Assembly (NCBI GenBank): GCA_029781975.1
Contig: JAKOVQ010000047.1
Coordinates: 62,001 to 126,000 of the forward strand
Direction of reading: 5' to 3'
DNA from: Acidobacteriota bacterium
GTDB taxonomy: Bacteria > Acidobacteriota > Thermoanaerobaculia > UBA5066
DNA length: 64,000 bases
Each line of letters starts with the position of its first letter. Position 1 is the first letter of the stretch. This document shows, piece by piece, positions 45,788 through 56,603 of the stretch. A program made the position numbers and the translations under genes. The notes beneath the pieces are model-generated. The model was not told the origin of the DNA, did no database searches, and was given only the letters and a program-made list of their open reading frames with translations.

Positions 45788-46699
45788 ATGAGGGAGTGCA
45801 GCACGGAGCGGAAGATCCGGAGGGCCCCGGGCGGGCGCTTCCGCCGGTTCGCCGCCGCGGCGTCGCTCGTCCTCCTGGCGAGCGGCACCTTCGGATGCCA
45901 GAAGCTCGTCGACCAGTTCAAGGCCAAGCAGCTGATCCGGAAGGGGAACGCCTACTTCAAGGAGCAGCTCTACGAGGACGCCCTCAAGACCTACGAGCAG
46001 GCCATGAAGCTGGACCCCAACGAGGTCCGGATCCAGAAGTTCGTCGCGATGGCGAACATGGCCCTCTACAACCCCGGCTCGACCCACGAGAAGGACGAGC
46101 TGGCCCTCGCGAACGCCATCAAGTACTTCAAGTCCTACCTGGCGGCCAAGCCCGAGGACGAGAAGGCCGCGAAGTACCTCGTCACGACCTACATGAACGC
46201 CCGGAAGTACGACGAGGCGATCGACTACTTCAAGGACTGGCTGACGAAGCACCCGGCGGACAAGCAGGCGGTCCAGACCGTGGCCATGCTCTACGCCAAG
46301 AAGGGCGACTTCGAGAAGTCGATGGAGTGGCAGGAGAAGGAGGCCCAGCTCGACCCGACGAACGCCGAGGTCTTCTACACGATGGGCGTCACCTGCTGGG
46401 ACAAGGCCTACAACGCCCCTCCCGAGGAGCTCACGCCGGAGGCCCGGCGCGCCATCGTCGACCGGGGCATGAAGGCCCTGGAGAAGGCCAACTCGCTTCG
46501 GACCGACTACTTCGAGGCGATGCTGTACATCAACCTGATGTACCGGGAGTACGCCAAGCTGGAATCCGACCCCGGGAAGAAGGAGCAGCTCCTGGCCAGC
46601 GCCACGGAATGGCAGAAGAAGGCCCTGGATGCCCGCGCGAGGGTCATGCAGAAGCAGCGCGAGGAAGCGGCCGCCAAGAACCCGCTCGAGGCGCTCTGA
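45788..46699 (+). CDS. TPR lipoprotein of the TonB cluster
   Basis: A 303-residue lipoprotein. A basic N terminus and hydrophobic segment end in LLASGTFGC (lipobox, Cys near residue 37). At least five TPR repeats follow (AYFKEQLYEDALKTYEQAMKLDP, AIKYFKSYLAAKPEDEKAA, AIDYFKDWLTKHPADKQAV, given in part). It probably organises the periplasmic side of the energy-transduction complex or its substrate. ATG 45788 is chosen for AAAGGAG 9 nt upstream; longer frames add only low-complexity sequence. tonB starts 21 nt after the stop. Confidence 0.87.
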   Translation: MRECSTERKIRRAPGGRFRRFAAAASLVLLASGTFGCQKLVDQFKAKQLIRKGNAYFKEQLYEDALKTYEQAMKLDPNEVRIQKFVAMANMALYNPGSTHEKDELALANAIKYFKSYLAAKPEDEKAAKYLVTTYMNARKYDEAIDYFKDWLTKHPADKQAVQTVAMLYAKKGDFEKSMEWQEKEAQLDPTNAEVFYTMGVTCWDKAYNAPPEELTPEARRAIVDRGMKALEKANSLRTDYFEAMLYINLMYREYAKLESDPGKKEQLLASATEWQKKALDARARVMQKQREEAAAKNPLEAL

Positions 46700-46720
46700 G
46701 CCCGAGAGAGGACCCCGACG

Positions 46721-47458
46721 ATGTTTGAAGCCTCCCTGATCGAGTCGGCGAAGAAGAAGGGCACCGGGAACCGCTGGCTCTCGGTCCCGATGTCGATCCT
46801 GATCCACGTCCTCCTGCTCGGGACGGGCATCGCCTTCTCCATGTGGTACATCGAGGAGATCCCCGAGCCGCCGATCCCCGTCCAGTTCTACGCCCAGGCC
46901 GCCCCGCCGCCGCCTCCTCCCCCGCCGCCCCCCAAGGCGGCGGCCCCGAAGCAGGCGCCGAAGGTGGAGCCGGTCAAGCCGACCCAGCTGACCTCCCCGA
47001 TGGTCGTCCCGGACGTCCTGCCTCCCGCGCCTGCCGAGCCCGTCCAGGACACCGGGATCGAGGGGGGCGTCGAGGGGGGCGTGGAAGGCGGCGTGGAGGG
47101 CGGCGTCATGGGCGGCGTCCTCGGCGGCGTCAAGGGCGGCGTCCTCGGCGGGGCGGCCACGGTCGAGGAGCCGATGCGGGTCGGCGGCGACGTCAAGGAG
47201 CCCGTCGAGATCTCCCGCGTCAACCCGATCTACCCGGAGGCGGCCCGGAAGGCCCGCCTGCAGGGGATCGTGATCCTCGAGGCGATCATCACCAAGGAGG
47301 GGAACGTCGAGTCCGTCCGGGTCCTCCGGGGGATCAACCCGCTCCTCGACACCTCCGCCATGCGGGCCGTCCAGCAGTGGCGGTACAAGCCCGCGACCTT
47401 CAACGGGCGTCCGGTCCCCGTCTACCTGACGGTGACCGTGACCTTCAAGCTCCAGTAG
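46721..47458 (+). CDS. tonB: Energy transducer TonB
   Basis: A 245-residue protein with one membrane helix (about 22-42, VPMSILIHVLLLGTGIAF), a poly-Pro stretch (PPPPPPPPPPK), a Pro/Lys spacer, a (GGVx)n repeat at residues 112-144 and the C-terminal TonB domain (NPIYPEAARKARLQGIVIL, QWRYKPATFNGRPVPVYLTVTVTF). It couples the proton motive force to outer-membrane receptors through ExbB/ExbD. No TonB-dependent receptor is in the window. Confidence 0.93.
   Translation: MFEASLIESAKKKGTGNRWLSVPMSILIHVLLLGTGIAFSMWYIEEIPEPPIPVQFYAQAAPPPPPPPPPPKAAAPKQAPKVEPVKPTQLTSPMVVPDVLPPAPAEPVQDTGIEGGVEGGVEGGVEGGVMGGVLGGVKGGVLGGAATVEEPMRVGGDVKEPVEISRVNPIYPEAARKARLQGIVILEAIITKEGNVESVRVLRGINPLLDTSAMRAVQQWRYKPATFNGRPVPVYLTVTVTFKLQ
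47054..47152 (+). repeat. Gly-Gly-Val-x coding repeat in tonB
   Basis: About eight 12-nt units encode GGVE/M/L/K tetrapeptides (residues 112-144) between the Pro-rich spacer and the TonB domain. Similar glycine repeats occur in TonB proteins of related phyla and probably form a flexible periplasmic hinge. Confidence 0.85.
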
Positions 47459-47529
47459 CCGCGACCAACGCGAAAACGACCGCCCAGCTGGAATCACAGC
47501 GGAAGAAGACCTAAGGAGGACCGTTCACC

Positions 47530-48210
47530 ATGGACATGAATTACGGCCACATCTGGTCTCAGATGTCCCCCTTCGTCAAGGGGATCATGGCCATCCTCGT
47601 GTTCCTTTCCATCTACTCCCTCGGGGTTTCGCTCGAGCGCTGGTGGACCTTCAAGAACGCGAAGAGCCAGTCCGTCAAGTTCGCGCTCGAGATCGGGCCT
47701 CTCCTGAAGAAGGAGCAGCTCAAGGAAGCCATCGACCTCGCCAAGAAGTACAAGTCGAGCCACGTGGCGAAGGTCGTCTCGTCGGGCCTCCTGGAGTTCG
47801 CGTACGAGGCGCACGGGGGTAACGTCGCCGGCCACGACGTCGTGGCGGCCGCCGAGCGCGCGATCGAGCGCGCCACCATGATGACCGCGGCCGACATGCG
47901 CAAGGGCCTCGGCGGCCTCGCGACGATCGCGACGACGGCGCCGTTCATCGGCCTCCTCGCCACCGTCCTCGGCATCATCCGGTCGTTCCAGGGCATGGCG
48001 GCTTCCGGCACCGGCGGCCTGGGCGCGGTCTCGGCCGGTATCGCCGAGGCGCTCATCGGCACCGCCGTCGGCCTCTTCGTCGCCATCCCGGCGGTCTGGC
48101 TGTACAACTACTTCGTCAACAAGATCGAGCGCTTCACGGTGGAGATGTCGAACTCCTCGTCCGAGCTCCTCGACTACTTCATCAAGCGGCTCGGCGCCCG
48201 CGCAGCCTGA
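47530..48210 (+). CDS. exbB: ExbB/TolQ/MotA-family proton channel subunit
   Basis: A 226-residue inner-membrane protein with three helices (about 20-35, 135-155, 170-195) and the family pattern GGLATIATTAPFIGLLATVLGII, then GIAEALIGTAVGLFVAIPAVW. With ExbD it forms the proton-driven motor that energises TonB. A strong TAAGGAGGA site precedes ATG 47530. TolQ is the alternative, but the tonB neighbour favours ExbB. Confidence 0.92.
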   Translation: MDMNYGHIWSQMSPFVKGIMAILVFLSIYSLGVSLERWWTFKNAKSQSVKFALEIGPLLKKEQLKEAIDLAKKYKSSHVAKVVSSGLLEFAYEAHGGNVAGHDVVAAAERAIERATMMTAADMRKGLGGLATIATTAPFIGLLATVLGIIRSFQGMAASGTGGLGAVSAGIAEALIGTAVGLFVAIPAVWLYNYFVNKIERFTVEMSNSSSELLDYFIKRLGARAA

Positions 48211-48270
48211 TCCCGTACGGCGTCTCGACCCGGCCCCTCCGGGACCGGGCGACGTCGAGGAGGACGAACG

Positions 48271-48690
48271 ATGGGGATGGAGAACTTCGGAGGCCGGCAC
48301 GAGACCAAGAGCGAGATCAACGTCACGCCGCTCGTGGACGTCGTGCTGGTGCTCCTGATCATCTTCATGGTGGTCACCCCCATGCTCCAGAAGGGCAAGC
48401 CGGTCCTGCTCCCGCAGACCGACAAGCCCGACAAGAAGCCCGAGTCCGACAAGGAGATCCTGGTCTCCATCCAGTCCGACAAGACGATCTTCATCGACAC
48501 CAAGTGGTACCCCGACCGCGAGTTCGGGGACAAGATGAAGGAGCTCGGCGAGCGCGCGTCCGGCAAGGACGTCCTGATCAAGGCGGACAAGAGCCTCACG
48601 TACGGCGACGTCAAGAAGGTCATGAAGATGATCAAGGACGGCGGGTTCGAGAGGGTCGGGCTCATCACCGAGCGCAAGAGCCAGGAATAG
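48271..48690 (+). CDS. exbD: Biopolymer transport protein ExbD (first copy)
   Basis: A 139-residue protein with one N-terminal helix carrying the proton-accepting Asp (INVTPLVDVVLVLLIIFMVV) and a periplasmic domain ending in the VGLITE segment. Its periplasmic part is Lys/Asp-rich. It pairs with ExbB in the motor. A second exbD follows after 19 nt. Confidence 0.93.
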   Translation: MGMENFGGRHETKSEINVTPLVDVVLVLLIIFMVVTPMLQKGKPVLLPQTDKPDKKPESDKEILVSIQSDKTIFIDTKWYPDREFGDKMKELGERASGKDVLIKADKSLTYGDVKKVMKMIKDGGFERVGLITERKSQE

Positions 48691-48709
48691 GAAGGCAGGG
48701 AGAATCGCC

Positions 48710-49153
48710 ATGGGCATGGACGTCGGTGGCAGCAAGGGCGGCCCCAAGAGCGAGATCAACGTCACCCCCCTGGTGGACGTCGTCCTCGTCCTCCTCATCA
48801 TCTTCATGATCCTGCAGCCCATGCTGCAGATGGGCTACGACGTGCAGGTGCCGCCGAACGCCCCGCCCGGAGCGCCGCCTCCGCCCCCGCAGGACCAGAT
48901 CATCGTCTCGATGACCGCCAACAAGGAGATCTACCTCAACAAGGAGAGGGTCGAGCAGGCCCAGCTCCCGATCCGCCTCCAGGAGGTCCTCCGGAACCGC
49001 GGGAACAAGGTGATCTTCTTCTCGGTGGAAGACAGCGTGAACTACGGCGACGCGATGAAGGTCATGGACGTCGTGCGGAACAACGGCGCCAAGAACATCG
49101 GCATCGTCATGGACTGGGTGAACCCCCTGGAGGCCGCCGCCGCCGGCAACTGA
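48710..49153 (+). CDS. Biopolymer transport protein ExbD (second copy)
   Basis: A 147-residue paralogue of the upstream ExbD. The helix is nearly identical (INVTPLVDVVLVLLIIFMIL), but the periplasmic part diverges and has a Pro-rich insert (PPGAPPPPPQDQ). Two ExbD subunits per operon may form a heteromeric motor. A rho-independent terminator follows. Confidence 0.92.
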   Translation: MGMDVGGSKGGPKSEINVTPLVDVVLVLLIIFMILQPMLQMGYDVQVPPNAPPGAPPPPPQDQIIVSMTANKEIYLNKERVEQAQLPIRLQEVLRNRGNKVIFFSVEDSVNYGDAMKVMDVVRNNGAKNIGIVMDWVNPLEAAAAGN

Positions 49154-49194
49154 CGGGCTCCACCGGCGGCCCCCGGTCCCTCGGTCGACCACGT

Positions 49195-49225
49195 GGTCCC
49201 CGGCCGTTCAGCCGGGGACTTTTCC
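49195..49225 (+). terminator. Rho-independent terminator of the TonB operon
   Basis: A perfect 9-bp stem (49195-49203 / 49210-49218), 6-nt loop, then TTTTCCT. It is the best intrinsic terminator in the window. Confidence 0.85.
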
Positions 49226-49314
49226 TGTAGGTAGCCGCCCGGACGCGCTCCGGAAGGCCCGCCCTGACGCCCCCCGACGCCCCATTTCGGAGGAGGAAGA
49301 GAGGACCCGACGCC

Positions 49315-51528
<2,214 letters not shown>

Positions 51529-51551
51529 CCCCGTCGTCCCGACGGGAACGA

Positions 51552-51585
51552 GGGCCGGCGTCCACGGGCGCCGGCCCTTTCCCTT
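51552..51585 (+). terminator. Rho-independent terminator of hppA
   Basis: A 9-bp GC stem (51552-51560 / 51569-51577), 8-nt loop and a TTTCCCTTT tail. Confidence 0.75.
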
Positions 51586-51625
51586 TCCGGGCCGCTGCGA
51601 CCGCCCGCGGGCCGCGGCGACGGCG

Positions 51626-52747
51626 TCAGACGAGGAGCGAGAAGACCTCGTTCGACAGGAGGACGCCCCGGCGGGTCAGCCGCACCCGGCCGTCCCGCCT
51701 CTCGAGGAGGCCCGCCTCCCCGCACTCCCGGAGCCTCGCGCGGGCGGAAGGGGCCAGCGACGCGGACGCCTCCTCGAGGAGCCGCTCGGGGATCCCGGCC
51801 GAAAGCCTCAGCCCGAGGAGCGCCCTCTCCCGGACCGCCGCCTCCCCTTCGACGACCTCCTCGGAGACGAACGCGGTCCCCCCCTCGCGGACCCTCCGCG
51901 CGTACTCCGTCGTCGACCCGCTGTTCGCCCGCCGGACCCTCCCGTCGAAGGAATGGGCCGCCACGCCGAAGGCCAGCGTCGGCGCGCCGGTCCAGTACTT
52001 CAGGTTGTGGCGGCTCTCCTCCCCGGGCCGGGCCCAGTTCGAGACCTCGTAGCGCGGGAGGCCGGCGGCCTCGCAGCGCCCGTCCACCAGCTCCCACATC
52101 TCCGCCATCTCGTCGTCGTCGGCGAAGAGCCCCGGCTCCTCGCGGCGGAGCGCGACCAGGCGGGGCGCCTTCTCGAGCTCGAGGAGGTAGACCGAGACGT
52201 GGCCCACGCCGGCGCCGAGGAGGCCGTCGAGGCTCGCGAGCAGCGTCCCCCGCGTCTGGCCGGGGATGCCGATCATCAGGTCGGCGGAGACCTTCGGGAA
52301 GAGCGCGGCGGCCCGCGACACCGCGCTCCGCGCCGAGGCCGCGTCGTGACGTCTCTCCAGCCACGCGAGCTCGCCGTCGACGAGCGACTGGACCCCCACC
52401 GACAGCCGGCCGACGCCCGCGGCGCGGAGGGCCTCGAGACGGGCGTCGTCGAGGTCGTCCGGGTTCCCCTCGGCCGTCACCTCGGCTCCCGGCGCAAGGC
52501 CGAACGTCTCGCCCAGGAGCCGGACGACGCCCTCGATCCTCGCGGGGCCGACGAACGAGGGCGTCCCTCCGCCGAAGTAGACCGTGTCGAGGGGCCCGCG
52601 CGCCTCCCGCGCCCGCGCGCGGATCTCGAGGCCCACCGCCTCGAAGTAGGCGTCCTCCCCCTCCCGCCCCGCCTGGGCGACGAAGGAGCAGTAGGCGCAC
52701 CGGTGGGCGCAGAACGGGACGTGGACGTACGCCCCGGGGGCGCTCAC
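51626..52747 (-). CDS. hemW: Radical SAM protein HemW
   Basis: A 373-residue heme chaperone (HemW/HemN-like). The radical-SAM cluster motif C-x3-C-x2-C is in FCAHRCAYCSF, with VYFGGGTPSF, RLSVGVQS and DLMIGIPGQT following, and a C-terminal HemN_C domain. HemW binds heme and delivers it to respiratory enzymes; it is not a coproporphyrinogen dehydrogenase. GTG 52747 overlaps the ribE stop. It is the last gene of the long minus-strand array. Confidence 0.93.
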   Translation of the reverse strand: MSAPGAYVHVPFCAHRCAYCSFVAQAGREGEDAYFEAVGLEIRARAREARGPLDTVYFGGGTPSFVGPARIEGVVRLLGETFGLAPGAEVTAEGNPDDLDDARLEALRAAGVGRLSVGVQSLVDGELAWLERRHDAASARSAVSRAAALFPKVSADLMIGIPGQTRGTLLASLDGLLGAGVGHVSVYLLELEKAPRLVALRREEPGLFADDDEMAEMWELVDGRCEAAGLPRYEVSNWARPGEESRHNLKYWTGAPTLAFGVAAHSFDGRVRRANSGSTTEYARRVREGGTAFVSEEVVEGEAAVRERALLGLRLSAGIPERLLEEASASLAPSARARLRECGEAGLLERRDGRVRLTRRGVLLSNEVFSLLV

Positions 52748-53388
52748 GGGCGGTCGTCGAGGAGGCGGCGAAGCCGTTCGTCGCGCCCGCTGCCGACGAA
52801 CCCGGCCACGAGCCTCTCGACGTACTTCGCCAGGACGTCGACCTCGACGTTCAGGAGGTCGGCGCTCCGCCGGTCGGCGAGGGTCGTCGCGGCCCACGTC
52901 GCCGGGATCACGGCCACGACCAGCTCCCGGGAGGTCAGCGACGCCACGGTCAGCGAGATCCCGTCGAGGGCGACGGAGCCCTTCTCCACGACGTAGCGGC
53001 TCCACGAGTCGTCGAGCGCCACCCCGAGGGTCCAGAACCCGCCTTCGCGGCTCAGGCGCGTGACGGCGGCCGTCGCGTCGACGTGCCCCGCGACGACGTG
53101 GCCGCCCAGGCGCGCGTCCGCCCGCAGGGCCCTCTCCAGGTTGACCCGTCCTCCCGGCGCGAGCGACCCGAGCGTGGAACGGCGGAGGGTCTCCGGAGAG
53201 ACGTCGAAGAGGAGCTCCCCCGGGGGCGAGTCGCCCCGGACGGTGAGGCAGACGCCCGACACGGCGACGCTCTCCCCCTCTGCGGCGTCCGCCAAGCGCG
53301 CGGGTCTCTCCACCGCCAGGAGGGCGCCGCCCGAGGCGGGAAGGCGGCGCGTGACGCGGGCGACCGCCTCGACGAGGCCTGTGAACAC
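52744..53388 (-). CDS. ribE: Riboflavin synthase, alpha subunit
   Basis: A 214-residue enzyme that dismutates two 6,7-dimethyl-8-ribityllumazine molecules to riboflavin. It begins MFTGLVEAVARV and has two lumazine-binding repeats (AVSGVCLTV / VALDGISLTVASL) with GGHVVAGHVD. ribD lies 9 nt upstream. No ribH or ribA/B is in the window. Confidence 0.95.
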   Translation of the reverse strand: MFTGLVEAVARVTRRLPASGGALLAVERPARLADAAEGESVAVSGVCLTVRGDSPPGELLFDVSPETLRRSTLGSLAPGGRVNLERALRADARLGGHVVAGHVDATAAVTRLSREGGFWTLGVALDDSWSRYVVEKGSVALDGISLTVASLTSRELVVAVIPATWAATTLADRRSADLLNVEVDVLAKYVERLVAGFVGSGRDERLRRLLDDRP

Positions 53389-53397
53389 GTCCCGATC

Positions 53398-54513
53398 CTA
53401 CGCCCGCGGGCCGTGCGGGACGCGCCCCGTGAAGCGGAGGTCCGGGCCGAGCGTCGAGACCTCCAGACCCTCGAGCCGGACCCCGTCGTCGACCTCGCTC
53501 GCTCCGGTCCCCCCGACCGCGCCGGGCGCGACGCTCCCGCCGAGGACGAGCGGCGCCACGTAACCGGTGACTCGGTCGACGAGCCCCGCGGCGAGGAAGT
53601 CCCACGCCGTCTCGCCCCCCCCCTCCACCAGGAGGGATCGGACCTCGCCCCCCCCGAGCTCGGCGAGAAGCGCCGGGAGGTCCACCCGCCCCTCGCCGGA
53701 CGGCAGCGAGAGGACGCGGACTCCCCTGTCGCGAAACGGCGCCAGGGCGGGGTCGGCCGGGTCGCGCGCCGTGGCGAGCCAGGCCTCTCCCCCCCCGCCC
53801 GGCGAGAAGACGCGCGCCTCGGCCGAGACCCGGAGCCGTCCGTCGAGGACGACGCGGCGGTGGGGGACGATCGACCGGTTGAGGCCCGCGCGGCGCGTGA
53901 GGGACGGGTCGTCCGCCAGGACGGTCCCGGCGCCGACGAGGATCGCGTCGCACTCCTCCCGCAGGGCCATCGCGTCTCCCCTCGCCTCCTCGCCGGTGAT
54001 CCAGCGGGAGGCGCGGGTCCGGGTGGCGATCTTCCCGTCGAGGGACGCGGCCCACTTCAGGTGGACGTACGGGCGCCCGGCCCGGACCGAGGCGAGGAAC
54101 GGCTCGTTCACCCTCTCGGCGCGCTCGCGGTGCGCGCCCTCCTCCACGGCGACCCCCGCCTCGCGGAGACGGGCCGCCCCCCGGCCGGCCGTCCTGGGGT
54201 CCGGGTCGCGCAGGGAGAAGACGACGCGTCCGACCCCGGCAGAGGCGAGCGCGTCGGAGCAGGGCGGAGTCCGCCCGTGGTGCGCGCACGGCTCGAGGTT
54301 GAGGAAGACCGTGGCGCCGCGGGCGCGCGCGCCGGCCGCCGCGAGGGCCACGGCCTCCGCGTGCGGGCCTCCGGCCCTCTCGTGCCACCCCTCGGCGACC
54401 ACGGTACCGTCCGGCGCGACGACGACGGCGCCGACGCGCGGGTTGGGCGACGTCGCGTAGCGGCCCCGCTCGGCGAGCGCGAAGACGCGCTCCCAGATCG
54501 CGGCGTCAGTCAT
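53398..54513 (-). CDS. ribD: Bifunctional riboflavin deaminase/reductase RibD
   Basis: A 371-residue enzyme for two steps of riboflavin synthesis. The N-terminal deaminase has the zinc site HAE (GGPHAEAVAL) and PCAHHGRTPPC. The C-terminal dihydrofolate-reductase-like domain has VHLKWAASLDGKIATRT, WITGEEARGDAM and LLVEGGGETAWDFLAAGLVD. Its start overlaps the ftsY stop by 8 nt. No FMN riboswitch is seen. Confidence 0.95.
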   Translation of the reverse strand: MTDAAIWERVFALAERGRYATSPNPRVGAVVVAPDGTVVAEGWHERAGGPHAEAVALAAAGARARGATVFLNLEPCAHHGRTPPCSDALASAGVGRVVFSLRDPDPRTAGRGAARLREAGVAVEEGAHRERAERVNEPFLASVRAGRPYVHLKWAASLDGKIATRTRASRWITGEEARGDAMALREECDAILVGAGTVLADDPSLTRRAGLNRSIVPHRRVVLDGRLRVSAEARVFSPGGGGEAWLATARDPADPALAPFRDRGVRVLSLPSGEGRVDLPALLAELGGGEVRSLLVEGGGETAWDFLAAGLVDRVTGYVAPLVLGGSVAPGAVGGTGASEVDDGVRLEGLEVSTLGPDLRFTGRVPHGPRA

Positions 54514-55447
54514 CGAGGAGCGCGTCGGCGAAGGCCTTCGGGTCGAAGTCGAGGAGGTCCTCGGCGGTCTCCCCGACGCCGACGTAGCGGACCGGGAGCT
54601 TCAGCTCCCTCACGATGGCGAGGATCACCCCCCCCTTCGCCGTCCCGTCCATCTTCGTCAGGACGAGGCCCGTCACCCCGGCCGACTTGAGGAACTCCCG
54701 GGCCTGGGCCAGGCCGTTCATCCCCGTCACGGCGTCCAGGACGAGGAGGACCTCGTGCGGCGCGCCCGGGACCTCGCGCGCGGCCACGCGGCGGATCTTC
54801 GCGAGCTCCTCCATCAGGTTGTGCTTCGTGTGGAGGCGCCCGGCAGTGTCGACGTAGAGGACGTCGGCCCGGCGCGCCTTCGCGGCGCTGCACGCGTCGT
54901 GGACCACGGCGGCCGGGTCCGCCCCCGGCCGGTGCTTGACGACGGGGACCCCCAGGCGGCCCGCCCAGACCTCCAGCTGCTCGATCGCCGCCGCCCGGAA
55001 CGTGTCCGCCGCGGCGAGGAGCGCCACCTGACCGGAGCCGATGGCCCGGGCGGCCAGCTTGGCGGCGGTCGTCGTCTTCCCGGTCCCGTTCACCCCGACC
55101 ATCAGGACGACGCGGGGCATGCCGGGGGGCGGGGCCGCGGCGGGAGGGGCGGGGAGCGAGAGCCGGCGCTCGATCTCGCCCTTGAGGACCCGCCGGACCG
55201 AGTCCGCCTCGGACACCTCGCGCCGGCCCAGCTCCTCGCGGACGGCCGCCACGAGCTCCGCGGCGGTGGCGGGGCCGACGTCCGCCGTCAGGAGCGCCTC
55301 CTCCAGGGCGTCGAGCGCCCTCGGGTCGGGCGCCACCTTGCTCCGGATGGCGTCGCCCACGCGGGCGATCAGCTCCGTGTGGGTCATGAAGAGCCCGCGC
55401 TTCAGGCGGGCGACGAAGGACTTCTTCGCCGGGGCGTCCGGCGCCAT
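54506..55447 (-). CDS. ftsY: Signal recognition particle receptor FtsY
   Basis: A 313-residue SRP-GTPase that docks ribosome-nascent chains at the membrane. The N domain begins near residue 15; the G domain has GVNGTGKTTTAAKLA, DTFRAAAIEQLEVWA, VDTAGRLHTKHNLMEEL and TKMDGTAKGG. It lacks the long acidic A domain of E. coli FtsY. It starts 5 nt after the Roadblock gene. Confidence 0.97.
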   Translation of the reverse strand: MAPDAPAKKSFVARLKRGLFMTHTELIARVGDAIRSKVAPDPRALDALEEALLTADVGPATAAELVAAVREELGRREVSEADSVRRVLKGEIERRLSLPAPPAAAPPPGMPRVVLMVGVNGTGKTTTAAKLAARAIGSGQVALLAAADTFRAAAIEQLEVWAGRLGVPVVKHRPGADPAAVVHDACSAAKARRADVLYVDTAGRLHTKHNLMEELAKIRRVAAREVPGAPHEVLLVLDAVTGMNGLAQAREFLKSAGVTGLVLTKMDGTAKGGVILAIVRELKLPVRYVGVGETAEDLLDFDPKAFADALLDD

Positions 55448-55452
55448 CGCGC

Positions 55453-55803
55453 TCAGCCGACCTCCGCCGCGAGCACCCGGCGGACGCTCGTCAGCTTCGG
55501 GCGGGCGAGCGCCGGAACCCCGTCGGGGCCGAAGACCACGAGGACGAAGTAGCCCTCGCGGACCGTCGCGGCGAGGATCCGGCCGGACTCGAAGTCGAGG
55601 TCGACCTCGGTCACGTCACCCAGGCCGCCGGGCACCACGGCGCGGCGGATGTCGCTCATCCAGACCGACTGATACGCGCCCAGGCGCTCGACGGCCTCCG
55701 GGTCCCCGACCTGGGCGATGGCCTGCCCTTGCGGGTCGAGGAAGGCGGCCGCCGTCGCCCCCGGCGCCTCGAGGAGCGGAGCGAGGGTGTCGGCGAGGTT
55801 CAT
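55453..55803 (-). CDS. Roadblock/LC7-domain protein
   Basis: A 116-residue protein with a Roadblock/LC7 fold (GATAAAFLDPQGQAIAQVGD, YQSVWMSDIRR, ILAATVREGYFVLVVFG). MglB-type Roadblock proteins activate MglA GTPases, and an MglA-like GTPase is encoded at 21265-22623. It is a bit shorter than typical MglB, so that pairing is inference. ATG 55803 overlaps the stop of the TPR lipoprotein gene. Confidence 0.8.
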   Translation of the reverse strand: MNLADTLAPLLEAPGATAAAFLDPQGQAIAQVGDPEAVERLGAYQSVWMSDIRRAVVPGGLGDVTEVDLDFESGRILAATVREGYFVLVVFGPDGVPALARPKLTSVRRVLAAEVG

Positions 55804-56603
55804 GAGGCCCCCTTCGAGGAGGACGGCTCCGACTCGAGGAAGCGCCTGGCCTTCTTCCCTTCCTCGGACTCGGGCGCGGACTCGGCCGCGCGCTCCATGT
55901 AGCGGAGCGCCAGGTCCCGCCGGGACGACGCGATGAGGCAGAGCGCAGCGTTGTAGTTGGCGACCACGTCCTTGGGATCGTCCTTCAGGACGCGGAGGAA
56001 GTCCTCCAGCGCCCCGGAGAAGTTCTCCAGCCGGAGGCGGACGAGCCCGCGCTCCTTGTAGGCACGGGTGTTGAAAGCGTCGTCCGCGAGGACCAGCGAG
56101 AAGTCGCGCTCGGCGTCCGCCCAGCGCTCCTTCTTCGATGCCAGGAGGCCGCGGTTGAAGCGCGCGTCCTTCACCCCGGAGTTCGGGGCCTTGTCGAGGA
56201 CGGCGTCGAAGTCCTTCTCCGCGAGGGCGAGGTTCCCCATCGAGAGGTACGTCACCCCGCGGTTGTTGAGCGCCTCCCAGAAGTCGGCCTGGAGGTCGAG
56301 CGCGGCGTCGAAAGACTTGATCGCGCGCGGGTAGTCCTTCTTGTAGAGGAAGGCGAGGCCGAGGGCGTTCACGACGTTCGGGTCCCTCGGGTTGGCGGTG
56401 CGCGCGGCCATCAGGAGCTCGATCGCGTCGTCGGCCCGCCCCTCCTGCAGCATCGCGAGCCCGTTCCGGTAGTCGACGAGGTCGGAGACGAGAGGGTTCA
56501 CGCCCATCGGCTTCTGGACCTGGCTCTTGCAGGCCGGGAGCGCCAGCCCCGCCGCCAGGACGCCCGCCAGGAGGGCTCCCCCCGTCCCGGGGACTCGCCT
56601 CAC
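55800..56603 (-). CDS. TPR lipoprotein
   Basis: A 267-residue lipoprotein (LALPACKSQ, Cys near residue 23) with about five TPR repeats (DYRNGLAMLQEGRADDAIEL, VNALGLAFLYKKDYPRAI, ALNNRGVTYLSMGNLALAE, YKERGLVRLRLENFSGALED). It likely scaffolds a periplasmic or outer-membrane complex. Its GTG overlaps the HD-GYP stop and its stop overlaps the Roadblock start, so three genes are coupled. Confidence 0.82.
   Translation of the reverse strand: MRRVPGTGGALLAGVLAAGLALPACKSQVQKPMGVNPLVSDLVDYRNGLAMLQEGRADDAIELLMAARTANPRDPNVVNALGLAFLYKKDYPRAIKSFDAALDLQADFWEALNNRGVTYLSMGNLALAEKDFDAVLDKAPNSGVKDARFNRGLLASKKERWADAERDFSLVLADDAFNTRAYKERGLVRLRLENFSGALEDFLRVLKDDPKDVVANYNAALCLIASSRRDLALRYMERAAESAPESEEGKKARRFLESEPSSSKGAS

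Noticed and set aside
47054-47152. Regular 12-nt repeats that might look like a small CRISPR or tandem-repeat locus.
   Set aside because: They are in frame in tonB and encode GGVx units. There are no spacers of constant length.
53398-54560. FMN riboswitch upstream of ribD/ribE.
   Set aside because: ribD overlaps ftsY by 8 nt inside an operon, and no RFN-like sequence is visible.
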